64,000 bases of DNA. Source: Pseudacidovorax sp. RU35E (GTDB lineage: Bacteria > Pseudomonadota > Gammaproteobacteria > Burkholderiales > Burkholderiaceae_C). The position numbers and the translations under genes were made by a program. Positions 37,012 through 45,470 of this stretch are shown here, piece by piece; the stretch's first letter is position 1; each line of letters opens with the position of its first letter. The notes beneath the pieces are model-generated. The model had not been told where the DNA came from. It made no database searches and saw nothing but the letters and a program-made list of their open reading frames with translations. Location of the stretch: the NCBI RefSeq assembly GCF_900156165.1, contig NZ_FTMY01000004.1, positions 62,001 to 126,000 of the forward strand, in the 5' to 3' direction.

Positions 37012-39123
37012 ATGTCCTCACTTTCCCCTCGCGCAGGCTGGCCTCGCGCTGCGCTGCTTGCAGCGGTCGGAACCCTGGTCCAGTTGCCGACGCTCCATGC
37101 GCAGACCGCCGTGCCGGACCATCTTCCCGAGATCGCGGTCAAGGGGCCGCGCGATGCCAGCATCGGCACGGCCGACAGCGCCAGCGAGGGTGCCGCCGAG
37201 AAGGCCTCCTTTCAGAGCCGGCCCAAGCTGCGGCCGGGCGACATCGTCGAGGCGGTGCCCGGCGTGGTGGCCACGCAGCATTCGGGCGATGGCAAGGCCA
37301 ACCAGTACTTCCTGCGGGGCTTCAACCTGGACCACGGCACCGACTTCGCCATGCGCGTGGCAGGCATGCCGGTCAACATGCCCAGCCACGGGCATGGTCA
37401 GGGCTTTGCGGATCTCAACTTCCTGATCCCCGAACTGGTCTCCGGCGTGCGCTACCGCAAGGGCCCTTACTTTGCCGACAGTGGCGACTTCTCCCTGGCC
37501 GGCAGCGCCAGCCTGGACTACGTCAGCGTGCTCGAACGGCCCTTCGCCGAACTGACGCTGGGCCAGAACGGCCTGCGGCGCCTGCTGGCCGCGGGATCGC
37601 AGACAGTGGACGACCGGACCTGGCTGGGCGCGGTCGAGCTGGAAGGCAACGACGGCCCGTGGCAGGTGCCCGAACGCCTGCGCAAGACGAATGCGGTGCT
37701 GCGCTATTCGCATGGCTCCGCCACCCGCGGCTTCAGCGTCACCGGCATGGCCTACCAGAGCCGATGGACGTCGACCGACCAGATCCCGCAGCGGCTGGTG
37801 GACAGCGGCGAGCTGTCGCGCTTCGGCAGCCTCAATGCCACGGACGGGGGCAGCACGCGGCGGCTGTCGCTCTCGGCCAACTGGTTCGACAAAGGGCCCG
37901 AGGGCGAGACCGAGCTGAGCGCCTATGCCATCGACTACCGTTTCGGCCTCTTCTCCGACTTCACCTACTTCCTGTCCAACCCGGCCCAGGGCGACCAGTT
38001 CGAGCAGACGGACCGGCGGCGCATCTATGGCGCGCACGCCACGCACCGGCGGCCCAACCGCATCGGGGGGCTGGACGGTGTGCTCACGGTCGGCGCCGAA
38101 TGGCGCGGCGACCGCATCGGCGAGGTGGGGCTGTATCCGAGCCAGTTCCGCCAGCGCCTGGGCACCGTGCGTAACGACAAGGTTTCCGAGGACCAGATCG
38201 CCCTGCATGCGCAGCAGCTCGTCGAACTCGGGGCGGACCTGCGGGGCTACCTGGGACTACGCGGCACCTGGCTGGGCTATGACGTGCAGGGCCGTGAGCC
38301 CGTGTACGGGCCGCTCAACAGCGGCCGCGGCCATCAGTCGCTGCTGTCGCCCAAGGCCGGCCTGGCCTGGACCGTCGCGCCGTCCCACGAGCTCTACCTC
38401 AATGCCGGCCAGGGCTTCCACAGCAACGACGTGCGGGGCGCCACCATCCGGTTCGATCCGCAGACCGGCCTGCCGGCCGAGCGGGTGCCGGCCTTGGTCA
38501 AGGGCACCGGCTCGGAGCTGGGCTGGCGCTTCCAGCCCGACGAGCGCCTGAGCCTGACGGTCGCCGTGTGGCAGCTGCAACTGGGCTCGGAGCTGGTCTA
38601 CGTCGGCGATGCGGGCACCACCGAGCCCGGGCGCGCGAGCAAGCGCCATGGCGTGGAATCGACCCTGCGCTGGCAGATCGACGGGCGTTGGCGTGTGGAG
38701 GCCGACCTGGCCTGGTCCCGCGCCCGGTTCCGCGGTGCCGCGCCGCAAGGCGAAGGCAATTTCGTGGACAACGCCGTCGAGCGCGTCGCGGCGGCCGGCG
38801 TGGTCTGGCAGCAGGGGCCGTGGATGGCCACGATGCGCCTTCGGTACATGGGCCCGCGGGCACTGGACACCGTGAACAGCGTGCGATCGCGCCCCGTCAC
38901 GCTGCTCAACTTCGGCGGCACCTACGCCGTCAACCGGCAGCTCACGCTGGGCCTGCAGGTCTTCAACCTCGCGGGCAGGAAGGGCAACGACATCGAGTAC
39001 TTCTATGCCTCGTGCACGGCGAGCGAGGTGCTGTCCGACCGCTGCGGCGGCGGCATCGCCGACCGCCACGTCCATCCGATGGAGCCGCGCAGCGTGCGGC
39101 TCTCGGCGCGCTGGACCTTCTGA
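37012..39123 (+). CDS. TonB-dependent outer-membrane receptor
   Basis: 703 residues. Signal peptide to about LHAQT (~31). The plug domain includes LRPGDIVEAVPGVVATQHSGDGKANQYFLRGFNLDHGTDFAMRV. A 22-strand barrel follows, ending in the terminal aromatic signature VRLSARWTF. Energised by TonB-ExbBD, it moves a scarce ligand across the outer membrane. It lies 124 bases downstream of the peptide-type ABC operon on the same strand, so the two probably form one import route. A siderophore, metal complex or sulfur ester are all possible ligands. Confidence 0.93.
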   Translation: MSSLSPRAGWPRAALLAAVGTLVQLPTLHAQTAVPDHLPEIAVKGPRDASIGTADSASEGAAEKASFQSRPKLRPGDIVEAVPGVVATQHSGDGKANQYFLRGFNLDHGTDFAMRVAGMPVNMPSHGHGQGFADLNFLIPELVSGVRYRKGPYFADSGDFSLAGSASLDYVSVLERPFAELTLGQNGLRRLLAAGSQTVDDRTWLGAVELEGNDGPWQVPERLRKTNAVLRYSHGSATRGFSVTGMAYQSRWTSTDQIPQRLVDSGELSRFGSLNATDGGSTRRLSLSANWFDKGPEGETELSAYAIDYRFGLFSDFTYFLSNPAQGDQFEQTDRRRIYGAHATHRRPNRIGGLDGVLTVGAEWRGDRIGEVGLYPSQFRQRLGTVRNDKVSEDQIALHAQQLVELGADLRGYLGLRGTWLGYDVQGREPVYGPLNSGRGHQSLLSPKAGLAWTVAPSHELYLNAGQGFHSNDVRGATIRFDPQTGLPAERVPALVKGTGSELGWRFQPDERLSLTVAVWQLQLGSELVYVGDAGTTEPGRASKRHGVESTLRWQIDGRWRVEADLAWSRARFRGAAPQGEGNFVDNAVERVAAAGVVWQQGPWMATMRLRYMGPRALDTVNSVRSRPVTLLNFGGTYAVNRQLTLGLQVFNLAGRKGNDIEYFYASCTASEVLSDRCGGGIADRHVHPMEPRSVRLSARWTF

Positions 39124-39178
39124 GCGCATGTGCTTGCGCGGTCCGCCGCCCGCGGCGGCGCCGCCGCCGGAAGGGTGA

Positions 39179-39208
39179 GGCGGCCCCCAACTATCAAGGG
39201 GCGCCGCC
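39179..39208. terminator. Convergent-gene hairpin (possible bidirectional terminator)
   Basis: ggcggc-cccc ... gggg-c-gccgcc: ten pairs with one bulged C around a 9-base loop (aactatcaa). It lies between the TonB receptor stop (39123) and the end of the convergent OYE-type gene (39216). T-runs are lacking. Confidence 0.45.
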
Positions 39209-39215
39209 TGGACGC

Positions 39216-40433
39216 TCAGGCCGCCTTTTGTCCGGGTGCCCCGGCATCGTTGTCGGCAAGGGCGGTGGTCGGCACGTCGGCGGGGGCCGGCTTCGGCCAG
39301 CCGATGCTGTCCTGATGCCCGCGGAAGTTCTGCAGCCACCAGCGCCAGTCCTCCGGCACGAGCGAGAAGGGCGAGTCATGCCCCAGCTCGCGGGCGGCCC
39401 AGATCGGCCAGTGCGGGTTGGCCAGCGCCGGGCGGCCGAGCATGACCAGGTCGATCTGTTCTTCCGCGATCACCCGGTTGGCGGTCTGCGGCACGCCAAG
39501 GTTCCAGCTGGCGGCGACCGGGATCCCCACCTCGCGGCGCACGCGGTTGGCCCGCTCGACCATGAAGGCGGGCTCGTTGAAGGGCGGATCGGTCATCTCG
39601 TCGGTGTTGAAGCCCAGCGACAGATCCGCGAGGTCCAGGCCGTGTTCCTTCATCCAGCCGATCGCGACGACCGCGTCGTCGAACTGGGTACCGGCGGCAT
39701 TCAGGTCGTCGCTGCCGAGCCGCATGGTCAGCGGATACTTCTCGGGCCACACGGCCCGAACCGCGTCCAGCGCCTCCAGGTGGAAGCGGGCGCGGTTCTC
39801 CAGACTGCCGCCATACTGGTCGTCGCGCTGATTGGCCAGCGGCGAGAAGAAGCTGGCCCCGAGGTAGCCGTGGGCGTAGTGCATCTCCAGCCACTTGTAT
39901 CCTGCGTCGAGGGCGCGGCGGGCAGCGTCGGCATAGGCGCGGTGCAGGGCCTTGATCTCGTCGACCGTGAGCGCATGCACGGGATAGACATGCCCGCCGC
40001 CGCCGTAGGGGATGGCCGAGGGGGCCACGCATGTCCAGCCGTCCGGATGGTCCGGCGGCAGCTGCTTCCAGGTGCCTTCGTCGTTGGTGCCGCGGTGCGG
40101 GGGCAACTCGCTGCCCTTGCGGCCGGTGTGGCCGAGCTGGATGGCGGGCACGCCGCCCATGCGCTCGATGATGGCGCAGACGCGGGCATGGCCTTCGATC
40201 TGGTCGTCGCTCCAGATGCCGGCGCAGGAGGTGGTGGTGCGGCCGTCGGGTGTGATGGCCATCTGCTCGCCGAACACCAGCCCGAATCCGCCGGCGGCGC
40301 GCGCACCCAGATAGCTCACGTGGTAGTCGTCGAGGCGGCCGTCCACCGAGTTGTACATGGTCATCGGCGACATGGCGATGCGGTTGCGTAGCGTCACGTC
40401 CTTGAGAGTGAAGGGGCTGAACAGGTCGGGCAT
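39216..40433 (-). CDS. NADH:flavin oxidoreductase, Old Yellow Enzyme family
   Basis: 405 residues, FMN-binding TIM barrel. MPDLFSPFTLKDVTLRNRIAMSPMTMYNSVDG at the N terminus, IQLGHTGRKGSELPPHRG (position of the YqjM-type HAGRK motif), MHYAHGYLGASFFSPLANQRDDQYGGSLENRARF (active-site loop), and IDLVMLGRPALANPHWP (phosphate site). It reduces activated C=C or nitro groups. The start at 40433 has CGGAG 8 bases upstream. Divergent from an AraC-family gene that likely controls it. Confidence 0.92.
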   Translation of the reverse strand: MPDLFSPFTLKDVTLRNRIAMSPMTMYNSVDGRLDDYHVSYLGARAAGGFGLVFGEQMAITPDGRTTTSCAGIWSDDQIEGHARVCAIIERMGGVPAIQLGHTGRKGSELPPHRGTNDEGTWKQLPPDHPDGWTCVAPSAIPYGGGGHVYPVHALTVDEIKALHRAYADAARRALDAGYKWLEMHYAHGYLGASFFSPLANQRDDQYGGSLENRARFHLEALDAVRAVWPEKYPLTMRLGSDDLNAAGTQFDDAVVAIGWMKEHGLDLADLSLGFNTDEMTDPPFNEPAFMVERANRVRREVGIPVAASWNLGVPQTANRVIAEEQIDLVMLGRPALANPHWPIWAARELGHDSPFSLVPEDWRWWLQNFRGHQDSIGWPKPAPADVPTTALADNDAGAPGQKAA

Positions 40434-40467
40434 GGTGAGACTCCGGGTGGATCGGAGAGCCAGTGTG

Positions 40468-40481
40468 CAGGGTGAACCCTG
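40468..40481. promoter_or_regulatory. 14-bp inverted repeat in the OYE/araC intergenic region
   Basis: cagggt-ga-accctg, perfect 6-base arms, 34 bases upstream of the OYE-type start. Possible operator. Confidence 0.35.
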
Positions 40482-40488
40482 ATGCCGT

Positions 40489-40517
40489 CTTTCAGAAAAG
40501 CCGTCCTGCCTTTCAGA
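40489..40517. promoter_or_regulatory. Direct repeat spaced 21 bases, probable AraC-type operator
   Basis: ctttcaga occurs at 40489-40496 and again at 40510-40517, exactly 21 bases (two helical turns) apart on one face of the DNA. This is the arrangement AraC/XylS half-sites use. It lies between the OYE-type gene and the AraC-family gene. Confidence 0.5.
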
Positions 40518-40608
40518 TTCGCGCAGGCCGCCCGGGCGCTGGTACGGTTCTGGCTTGGCGTGCCGGGACAGGCGCCCATCCCGGCGGTCTGCGGCTTCAA
40601 GCTCTGCG

Positions 40609-41544
40609 ATGACGCCCTCCTACAGCGCCGGTGCGCCATCGGCTGCGCCCGCCCCCCTCGATCCGGCCGACACGCACGGCATCCCCTTCTGGCCCGAGCA
40701 TCGCTTCGTGCTAGACAGCCGGGGCCTCGGCTGGCGCGAGGTCTACACCTCGCTGGCCGCCGAGCGTTCCTGGCAGCGCTGCCTGCCGCCGGTGCGGCAT
40801 GTGGCGCTGGCGTACTGCGTCCATGGCCACGCACGGGTGCAGCGCACCGTCGTGGGCGACGGCCCTGGCCGCGAATGCACCTTGCCGATGCGCGGCTTCG
40901 GCATCATCCCGCCCGACCGCGAATGCCGGATGACGCTGGAAGGCACGCCGGACATCCAGCTGATCTACCTGCATCGCGACCTGCTCGACCGCGTGGCGGC
41001 CGATGCCTTCGATCTGGCGCCCGAGCAGGTGACGCCGTGCTTCGACATCGGGCTGGTCGATCCGCTGCTGGAGCAACTGGCTGCTGCCCTGCTCGCCGCC
41101 GTGCGCGATCCGCTGCGGCCGGCGCAGGCGCTCTATGCGGACACCATCGCCCACACGATGGCGCTGCATCTGCTGCGTCACCACCTGCCGCACCGGCGTG
41201 CAGTACGCGCCGAGTGCGCCTCGCAGCCCGTGTCCCGCGCGGGCCTGCAGCATGTGCTGGACTACATCGAGGCACACCTCGGCCGACCGCTGACCCTGGC
41301 GGTGCTGGCGCGGGAGGCCCGCATGGGCGTGCATGCGTTCGGCACCGCATTCACCCGCGCCATGGGTGTCACGCCCCACGCCTGGGTGGTGCAGCAGCGG
41401 GTCGAACGCGCCCGGCGCGAGCTGGAGGCGACCGATGCGCCGGTGGCCGACATCGCGCATCGGCTGGGTTTTTCCAGCCAGAGCCACCTCACCACAGCCT
41501 TCAAGCGACGCACGGGCCTGACGCCTGCCGCCTATCGGCGCTGA
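40609..41544 (+). CDS. AraC-family transcriptional regulator
   Basis: 311 residues. N-terminal ligand-sensing half resembling the AraC-binding-like domain 2 group (FWPEHRFVLDSRGLGWREVYTS). The C-terminal double helix-turn-helix is clear: YIEAHLGRPLTLAVLAREARMGVHAFGTAFTRAMGVTPHAWVVQQRV ... VADIAHRLGFSSQSHLTTAFKRRTGLTPAAYRR. Divergent from the OYE-type gene with a 21-base-spaced direct repeat between. Start at 40609 (MTPSYSAG); an in-frame start 54 bases earlier would add a basic, non-domain stretch. Confidence 0.9.
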   Translation: MTPSYSAGAPSAAPAPLDPADTHGIPFWPEHRFVLDSRGLGWREVYTSLAAERSWQRCLPPVRHVALAYCVHGHARVQRTVVGDGPGRECTLPMRGFGIIPPDRECRMTLEGTPDIQLIYLHRDLLDRVAADAFDLAPEQVTPCFDIGLVDPLLEQLAAALLAAVRDPLRPAQALYADTIAHTMALHLLRHHLPHRRAVRAECASQPVSRAGLQHVLDYIEAHLGRPLTLAVLAREARMGVHAFGTAFTRAMGVTPHAWVVQQRVERARRELEATDAPVADIAHRLGFSSQSHLTTAFKRRTGLTPAAYRR

Positions 41545-41596
41545 GAGGGTCGGCCGCTCCGGGCCGCTCCGTGCCGGGGCTGCCGTTCACACCTTC

Positions 41597-42940
41597 TCAG
41601 GCCGCCTGCCGCGTCGCCTCGCGCCCGGCCGGCCGTGCCAGCCCCAGGTGCTCGCGCAGCGTGCGGCCCTCGTAGGCCGTGCGGAAGATGCCGCGCCGCT
41701 GCAGGATCGGCACCACGCCGTCCACGAAGTCCTGCAGCCCGCCGGGCAACTGGTCGGGCATCAGGTTGAAGCCATCGGCTGCGCCGGCCTTGAACCAGTG
41801 CTCGATGTCGTCGGCGATCTGCTCGGGCGTGCCGACGATCACGCGGTGGCCACCGCCGCCAGCCAATTCGCGGATCAGCTGCCGCACCGTGAACTGGCCG
41901 CGCCGCGCATGGGCCAGGGTGGCATGGAAGAAGGTGTGGTTGCCGTTGCCGCCGCCCGGCAGGGCCAGGTCCTCGGGCAGGCGCTCGTCGAGCTTCAGCC
42001 GGTCCACGGGCACGCCCAGCGTGCCGGCCAGGCGGGTGAGGCTGTAGTTCCACGGGATCAGGTCCACCAGCTGGTCGCGCCGGCGGCGGGCCTCGGCCTC
42101 GGTGCTGCCGATGATGGTGGTCAGGCCGGCCAGCACCTTGACCGCATCGGGACCGCGGCCCAGGGCTTCGGCCCGATACTTCAGGCCGCGGGCGTAGTCC
42201 AGCGATTCCTCGAAGGACTGCGAGGCGCTGAACACGGCCTCGGCGTGGCGCGCGGCCAGTTCGCGGCCGTCGGCCGAGGCGCCGGCCTGCACCAGCACCG
42301 GCCGGCCTTGCGGCGAGCGCGGCAGGTTCAGCGGGCCCTGCACCGAGAAGAACTCGCCGCGGTGGCGCACCGGGTGCACCTTGGCCAGGTCCACGAAGCG
42401 GCCGGTGGCTTTGTCGCCGATGAAGGCGTCGTCCTCCCAGCTGTCCCACAGGTCCTTCACCAGCTGGGTGAACTCCTTGGCACGGCGGTAGCGCTGCGCA
42501 TGGTCGGGCACCGCCTCCAGGCCGAAGTTGCGGGCCGAGGGCAGGTCGGCGGTGGTCACCACGTTCCAGCCCGCGCGTCCGCCGCTCACCAGGTCCAGCG
42601 AGGCGAAGCGGCGGGCGATGTTGTAGGGCTCGTTGTAGCTGGTGGAGGCGGTGCCGATCACGCCCAGGTGCGTGGTGGCCGCGGCCACGGCGGTAAGCAG
42701 CACCGTGGGCTCCAGCGCGGTGATCGGGCGGAAGTCGATCTGGTCGACGATGGCCGCGTTGTCGGCCAGGAAGATCGCGTCCAGCTTGCCGGCCTCGGCG
42801 ATGCGCGCGAGGCGCACGTAGTGGTGCACGTCGATGAAGGCGCCGGGCTCGCTTTCGGGCAGGCGCCAGGCCGAGGGCACGAAGCCGGAGTGCAGGGCGT
42901 TGATGTTCAGGTGCAGCTGGCGGGGGCGGGGGGCGGTCAT
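41597..42940 (-). CDS. Flavin-dependent monooxygenase, NtaA/SnaA/DszA (LLM) family
   Basis: 447 residues, FMNH2-dependent bacterial-luciferase fold. Family marks: LHLNINALHSGFVPSAWR, HHYVRLARIAEAGKLDAIFLADN, TSYNEPYNIARRFASLDLVSGGRAGWNVVTT (~120-150), GRPVLVQAGASADGRELAARHAEAVF. The family includes DszA (sulfone), DmoA (dimethyl sulfide) and NtaA (nitrilotriacetate). A reduced-flavin supply from a partner reductase is required; none is adjacent. Last gene of the MetQ-flavoenzyme operon; ATG overlaps the upstream stop (ATGA). An organosulfur substrate is likely from context. Confidence 0.9.
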   Translation of the reverse strand: MTAPRPRQLHLNINALHSGFVPSAWRLPESEPGAFIDVHHYVRLARIAEAGKLDAIFLADNAAIVDQIDFRPITALEPTVLLTAVAAATTHLGVIGTASTSYNEPYNIARRFASLDLVSGGRAGWNVVTTADLPSARNFGLEAVPDHAQRYRRAKEFTQLVKDLWDSWEDDAFIGDKATGRFVDLAKVHPVRHRGEFFSVQGPLNLPRSPQGRPVLVQAGASADGRELAARHAEAVFSASQSFEESLDYARGLKYRAEALGRGPDAVKVLAGLTTIIGSTEAEARRRRDQLVDLIPWNYSLTRLAGTLGVPVDRLKLDERLPEDLALPGGGNGNHTFFHATLAHARRGQFTVRQLIRELAGGGGHRVIVGTPEQIADDIEHWFKAGAADGFNLMPDQLPGGLQDFVDGVVPILQRRGIFRTAYEGRTLREHLGLARPAGREATRQAA

Positions 42941-44169
42941 TGGAAGGTTCCAGGGGCGGGCGGCTGGCCCGAAAGAAAGTGGCGGCCGACGTTGCGGACC
43001 TTGTATTCGGCCGGGTTGTGCAGGGTGTGGATGCGCACGTTGCGCCAGAAGCGGTCGAGCCCGGCGCCATGGTCGGCGGCCAGGGGCCCGAGCGCTTCGA
43101 GCAGGCCGGTGGACGCCTGCAGCGCGACCTCGCCGGCCAGCACGTTGGCGGCAGCGATGGCGACGGCGGCTTCGCCGCGCTCCTCGGCCGTGAGGTGCAC
43201 GCCGCGCGCGGTGGCGGCGTCCAGCGCGCGCAGGGCACGGTCGGCCAGCGCGGTCGCGGCGCGGGTGCGGCTCCACAGCTCGCCCAGCAGGCGCTGTACG
43301 CCGGGGTCGTGCTGCAGCCGGCGCGAGGCGGGCGCGGCCAGCAGCGTGTCGCGCGCGGTACGCACGGCGCCCTGCGCGCTGCCGACGAAGACGTTCAGCA
43401 GCACGCTCTGCTGCAGCATCGGCACGACGGTGCGCCAGGGCTCGGCCGGCGCGCGGGTCGGGTCCAGCGGGGCGGGCGGCCCCAGCACCTCGTCGGCATG
43501 CACGCGCACGCCATGGAAGCTGACCCGGCCGCTGCCGGTCTGGCGCTGGCCGATGCCGTCCCAGTCGTCCTCGATCACCACGCCTTCGCGGCCGGCCTCG
43601 ATGGCGGCGGTGCGGCGCTCGCCAGTGGCGGCGTCCTCCCAGGCGATGGAGAGCCAGTCGGCCACGTGCGAGCCGGAGGTGAAGGGCCGGAAGCCGTCGA
43701 GCACGAAGTGATCGCCCTCGCGGCGCCCGAACAGGCTCCTGGAGAAGCTGTTGGCCGTGTTGCCCCAGAACCATTGGGCCTGCGCGGAGCGGCGCCACAG
43801 CGGCTCGACCTGGGCCGGCACCTGGCGCAGCCCCAGGCCGAGCAGGCTCACGTAGTGGTAGCCGTAGAGGTGGCCGACCGAGCTGTCCACCTGCGACAGC
43901 AGGCGCGTGATGCGCAGGGCGGTGGACCAGGGCTGGGCCTCGCCGCCCACGGCGGTGGGCAGCAGCAGGGCCAGCAGGCCTTCCTGCCGAAGCAGGGCGA
44001 TCTGCGCCGAGGGCCGGCCGCCGGCGCGGTCGCGCTCGGCCGCGTCGCGGGCGAACAGCGGGCGCAGTGCGGCGGCGCGGGTCATGAAGGGGTTGGCGCT
44101 CTCGGGCTCGAACAGCGGCGGCGGTGCCTGTTCTTGCAGCGTGGGATGGGGCAGGAGGACGGCGCTCAT
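42937..44169 (-). CDS. Acyl-CoA dehydrogenase-fold flavin monooxygenase (SfnB/DszC-like), copy 2
   Basis: 410 residues. RPLFARDAAERDRAGGRPSAQIALLRQEGLLALLLPTAVGG, SSVGHLYGYHYVSLLG, WFWGNTANSFSRSLFGRREGDHFVLDGFRPFTSGSHVADWL (beta-domain with FTSGSHVADW), and FWRNVRIHTLHNPAEYKVRNVGRHFL at the end, as in DszC. It lacks the catalytic-Glu context of real acyl-CoA dehydrogenases. It overlaps the NtaA/DszA-type gene, an arrangement echoing DszC plus DszA acting in sequence on a thioether or sulfone. Confidence 0.88.
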   Translation of the reverse strand: MSAVLLPHPTLQEQAPPPLFEPESANPFMTRAAALRPLFARDAAERDRAGGRPSAQIALLRQEGLLALLLPTAVGGEAQPWSTALRITRLLSQVDSSVGHLYGYHYVSLLGLGLRQVPAQVEPLWRRSAQAQWFWGNTANSFSRSLFGRREGDHFVLDGFRPFTSGSHVADWLSIAWEDAATGERRTAAIEAGREGVVIEDDWDGIGQRQTGSGRVSFHGVRVHADEVLGPPAPLDPTRAPAEPWRTVVPMLQQSVLLNVFVGSAQGAVRTARDTLLAAPASRRLQHDPGVQRLLGELWSRTRAATALADRALRALDAATARGVHLTAEERGEAAVAIAAANVLAGEVALQASTGLLEALGPLAADHGAGLDRFWRNVRIHTLHNPAEYKVRNVGRHFLSGQPPAPGTFQ

Positions 44170-44207
44170 GGCAGGCTTGAGGTGGCGCGGGGAGTAACCG
44201 TGCGGGG

Positions 44208-45470
44208 TCAGGAGGCCGCGAAGGCGGCAGCGGGCGTCGAGGGGGTGGGCAGGGGCACGGCACCGCCCAGCAACCAGCGGCCCAGGGCCCGCTGATGCGC
44301 GTCAGTGCGCTGCGGTAGCCGCAACGCGCGTGCATCGCGCCAGAAGCGGTCGTAGCCGTTGGCGACGGTGGCCGAGCGCGCGCCCATCAGCTCGAAGATG
44401 CCGCTGCCCGCCGCATCGGCGGCCGCGGCCGCCTCGAGATGGGCATCGGCGATCTGCACCGCGAGTGCGTCGTGGGCCTCGGACGCCAGTGCGTCGCCCG
44501 CGGCCTGGACCAGGTCGAAGGCGCGGCCGGCGCGGTCGGCCAGTTCGGTGGCGGCCTGCACATTCAGTGCGAGTTCGCCGTAGCGGCGCTGGATCCAGGG
44601 GTCGTCTTCGTGGCGCTCGACGCCCGAATGGATCCAGGGGCGCGAAGCGGTCACGGTGTAGGCCCGGCCTTCCTCCAGCGCGCCCCAGGCGGTGCCGATG
44701 AACACCTCCGTCCGCACGGCCTGCTGCAGGAGTGTGTGCAGCCCGGCGCGTGGCGCCGAAGGCCGCACTGCCGGGCCGAGCCATTCGGTTTCGCCCAGGT
44801 GCACCGCGGTCAGCGGCAGGCTGCCCCCGCCGGCCTGGCGCAGGCCGAAGCCGTCGTCCAGCCGTACGGGGCCCACGCCCGGATGGTCCAGGCGCAGGCT
44901 GGCCGCCACGCGCGGGCCGCGTGTGTCGGGCCAGCTCAGCAGCAGGCGGTCGGCGGCATGCAGGCCGGCGGCGGCGTGCAACTCGCCATCGAGCAGCCAG
45001 CCGCTGCCGATGCGCCGGGCGCTCAGCGTGGGCAGGTCGGTGTCCAGCGGATGGGTCCACAGCCAGCGCTGGCTGACCGTGGCGGCGAGCAGCGCAGCCG
45101 CCCGATCGCCGCCATGCACCGCCAGGCCCAGCATGGCGCCCAGGTGATGGCCGAGCAGCAAGGCCACGGACGCGTCCGTGCGGGCCAGTTCGCGCACGGC
45201 CCGCAGCAGGCCCGACACCGCGGCGCCCGCCCCGCCCTGCGGCACGGGAACCAGGGCCGACAGCAACCCGCTGCCCTTGAGCAGCGCCAGCGCCGCCACG
45301 GGCCGCCCGCCCGCCTGGTCGCGCACCGGCGCGTCGGCCTGCAGTGCGCGGCGCAGGCCGTGGGCGCGGGCCGTCCAGGTGTCGGAGGCAGGGGCCTCGA
45401 AGAAGAGACGGGCGTGCGACCCGGCGCCCTGGGTGCGGCCGTCCTGCGGCAAGCCTGGAGGGTTGCTCAT
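44208..45470 (-). CDS. Acyl-CoA dehydrogenase-fold flavoenzyme, divergent copy 3
   Basis: 420 residues, related to the neighbouring flavoenzyme but more divergent. LLKGSGLLSALVPVPQGGAGAAVSGLLRAVRELARTDASVALLLGHHLGAMLGL is the N-terminal domain. WTHPLDTDLPTLSARRIGSGWLLDGELHAAAGLHAADRLLLSW takes the place of the substrate-region beta-domain. The end, YDRFWRDARALRLPQRTDAHQRALGRWLL, keeps the FWRDAR motif but has LRLPQ where relatives have HTLHNP. It may be a heteromeric partner or a distinct monooxygenase. ATG at 45470 overlaps the MetQ-like stop (ATGA). Confidence 0.8.
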   Translation of the reverse strand: MSNPPGLPQDGRTQGAGSHARLFFEAPASDTWTARAHGLRRALQADAPVRDQAGGRPVAALALLKGSGLLSALVPVPQGGAGAAVSGLLRAVRELARTDASVALLLGHHLGAMLGLAVHGGDRAAALLAATVSQRWLWTHPLDTDLPTLSARRIGSGWLLDGELHAAAGLHAADRLLLSWPDTRGPRVAASLRLDHPGVGPVRLDDGFGLRQAGGGSLPLTAVHLGETEWLGPAVRPSAPRAGLHTLLQQAVRTEVFIGTAWGALEEGRAYTVTASRPWIHSGVERHEDDPWIQRRYGELALNVQAATELADRAGRAFDLVQAAGDALASEAHDALAVQIADAHLEAAAAADAAGSGIFELMGARSATVANGYDRFWRDARALRLPQRTDAHQRALGRWLLGGAVPLPTPSTPAAAFAAS

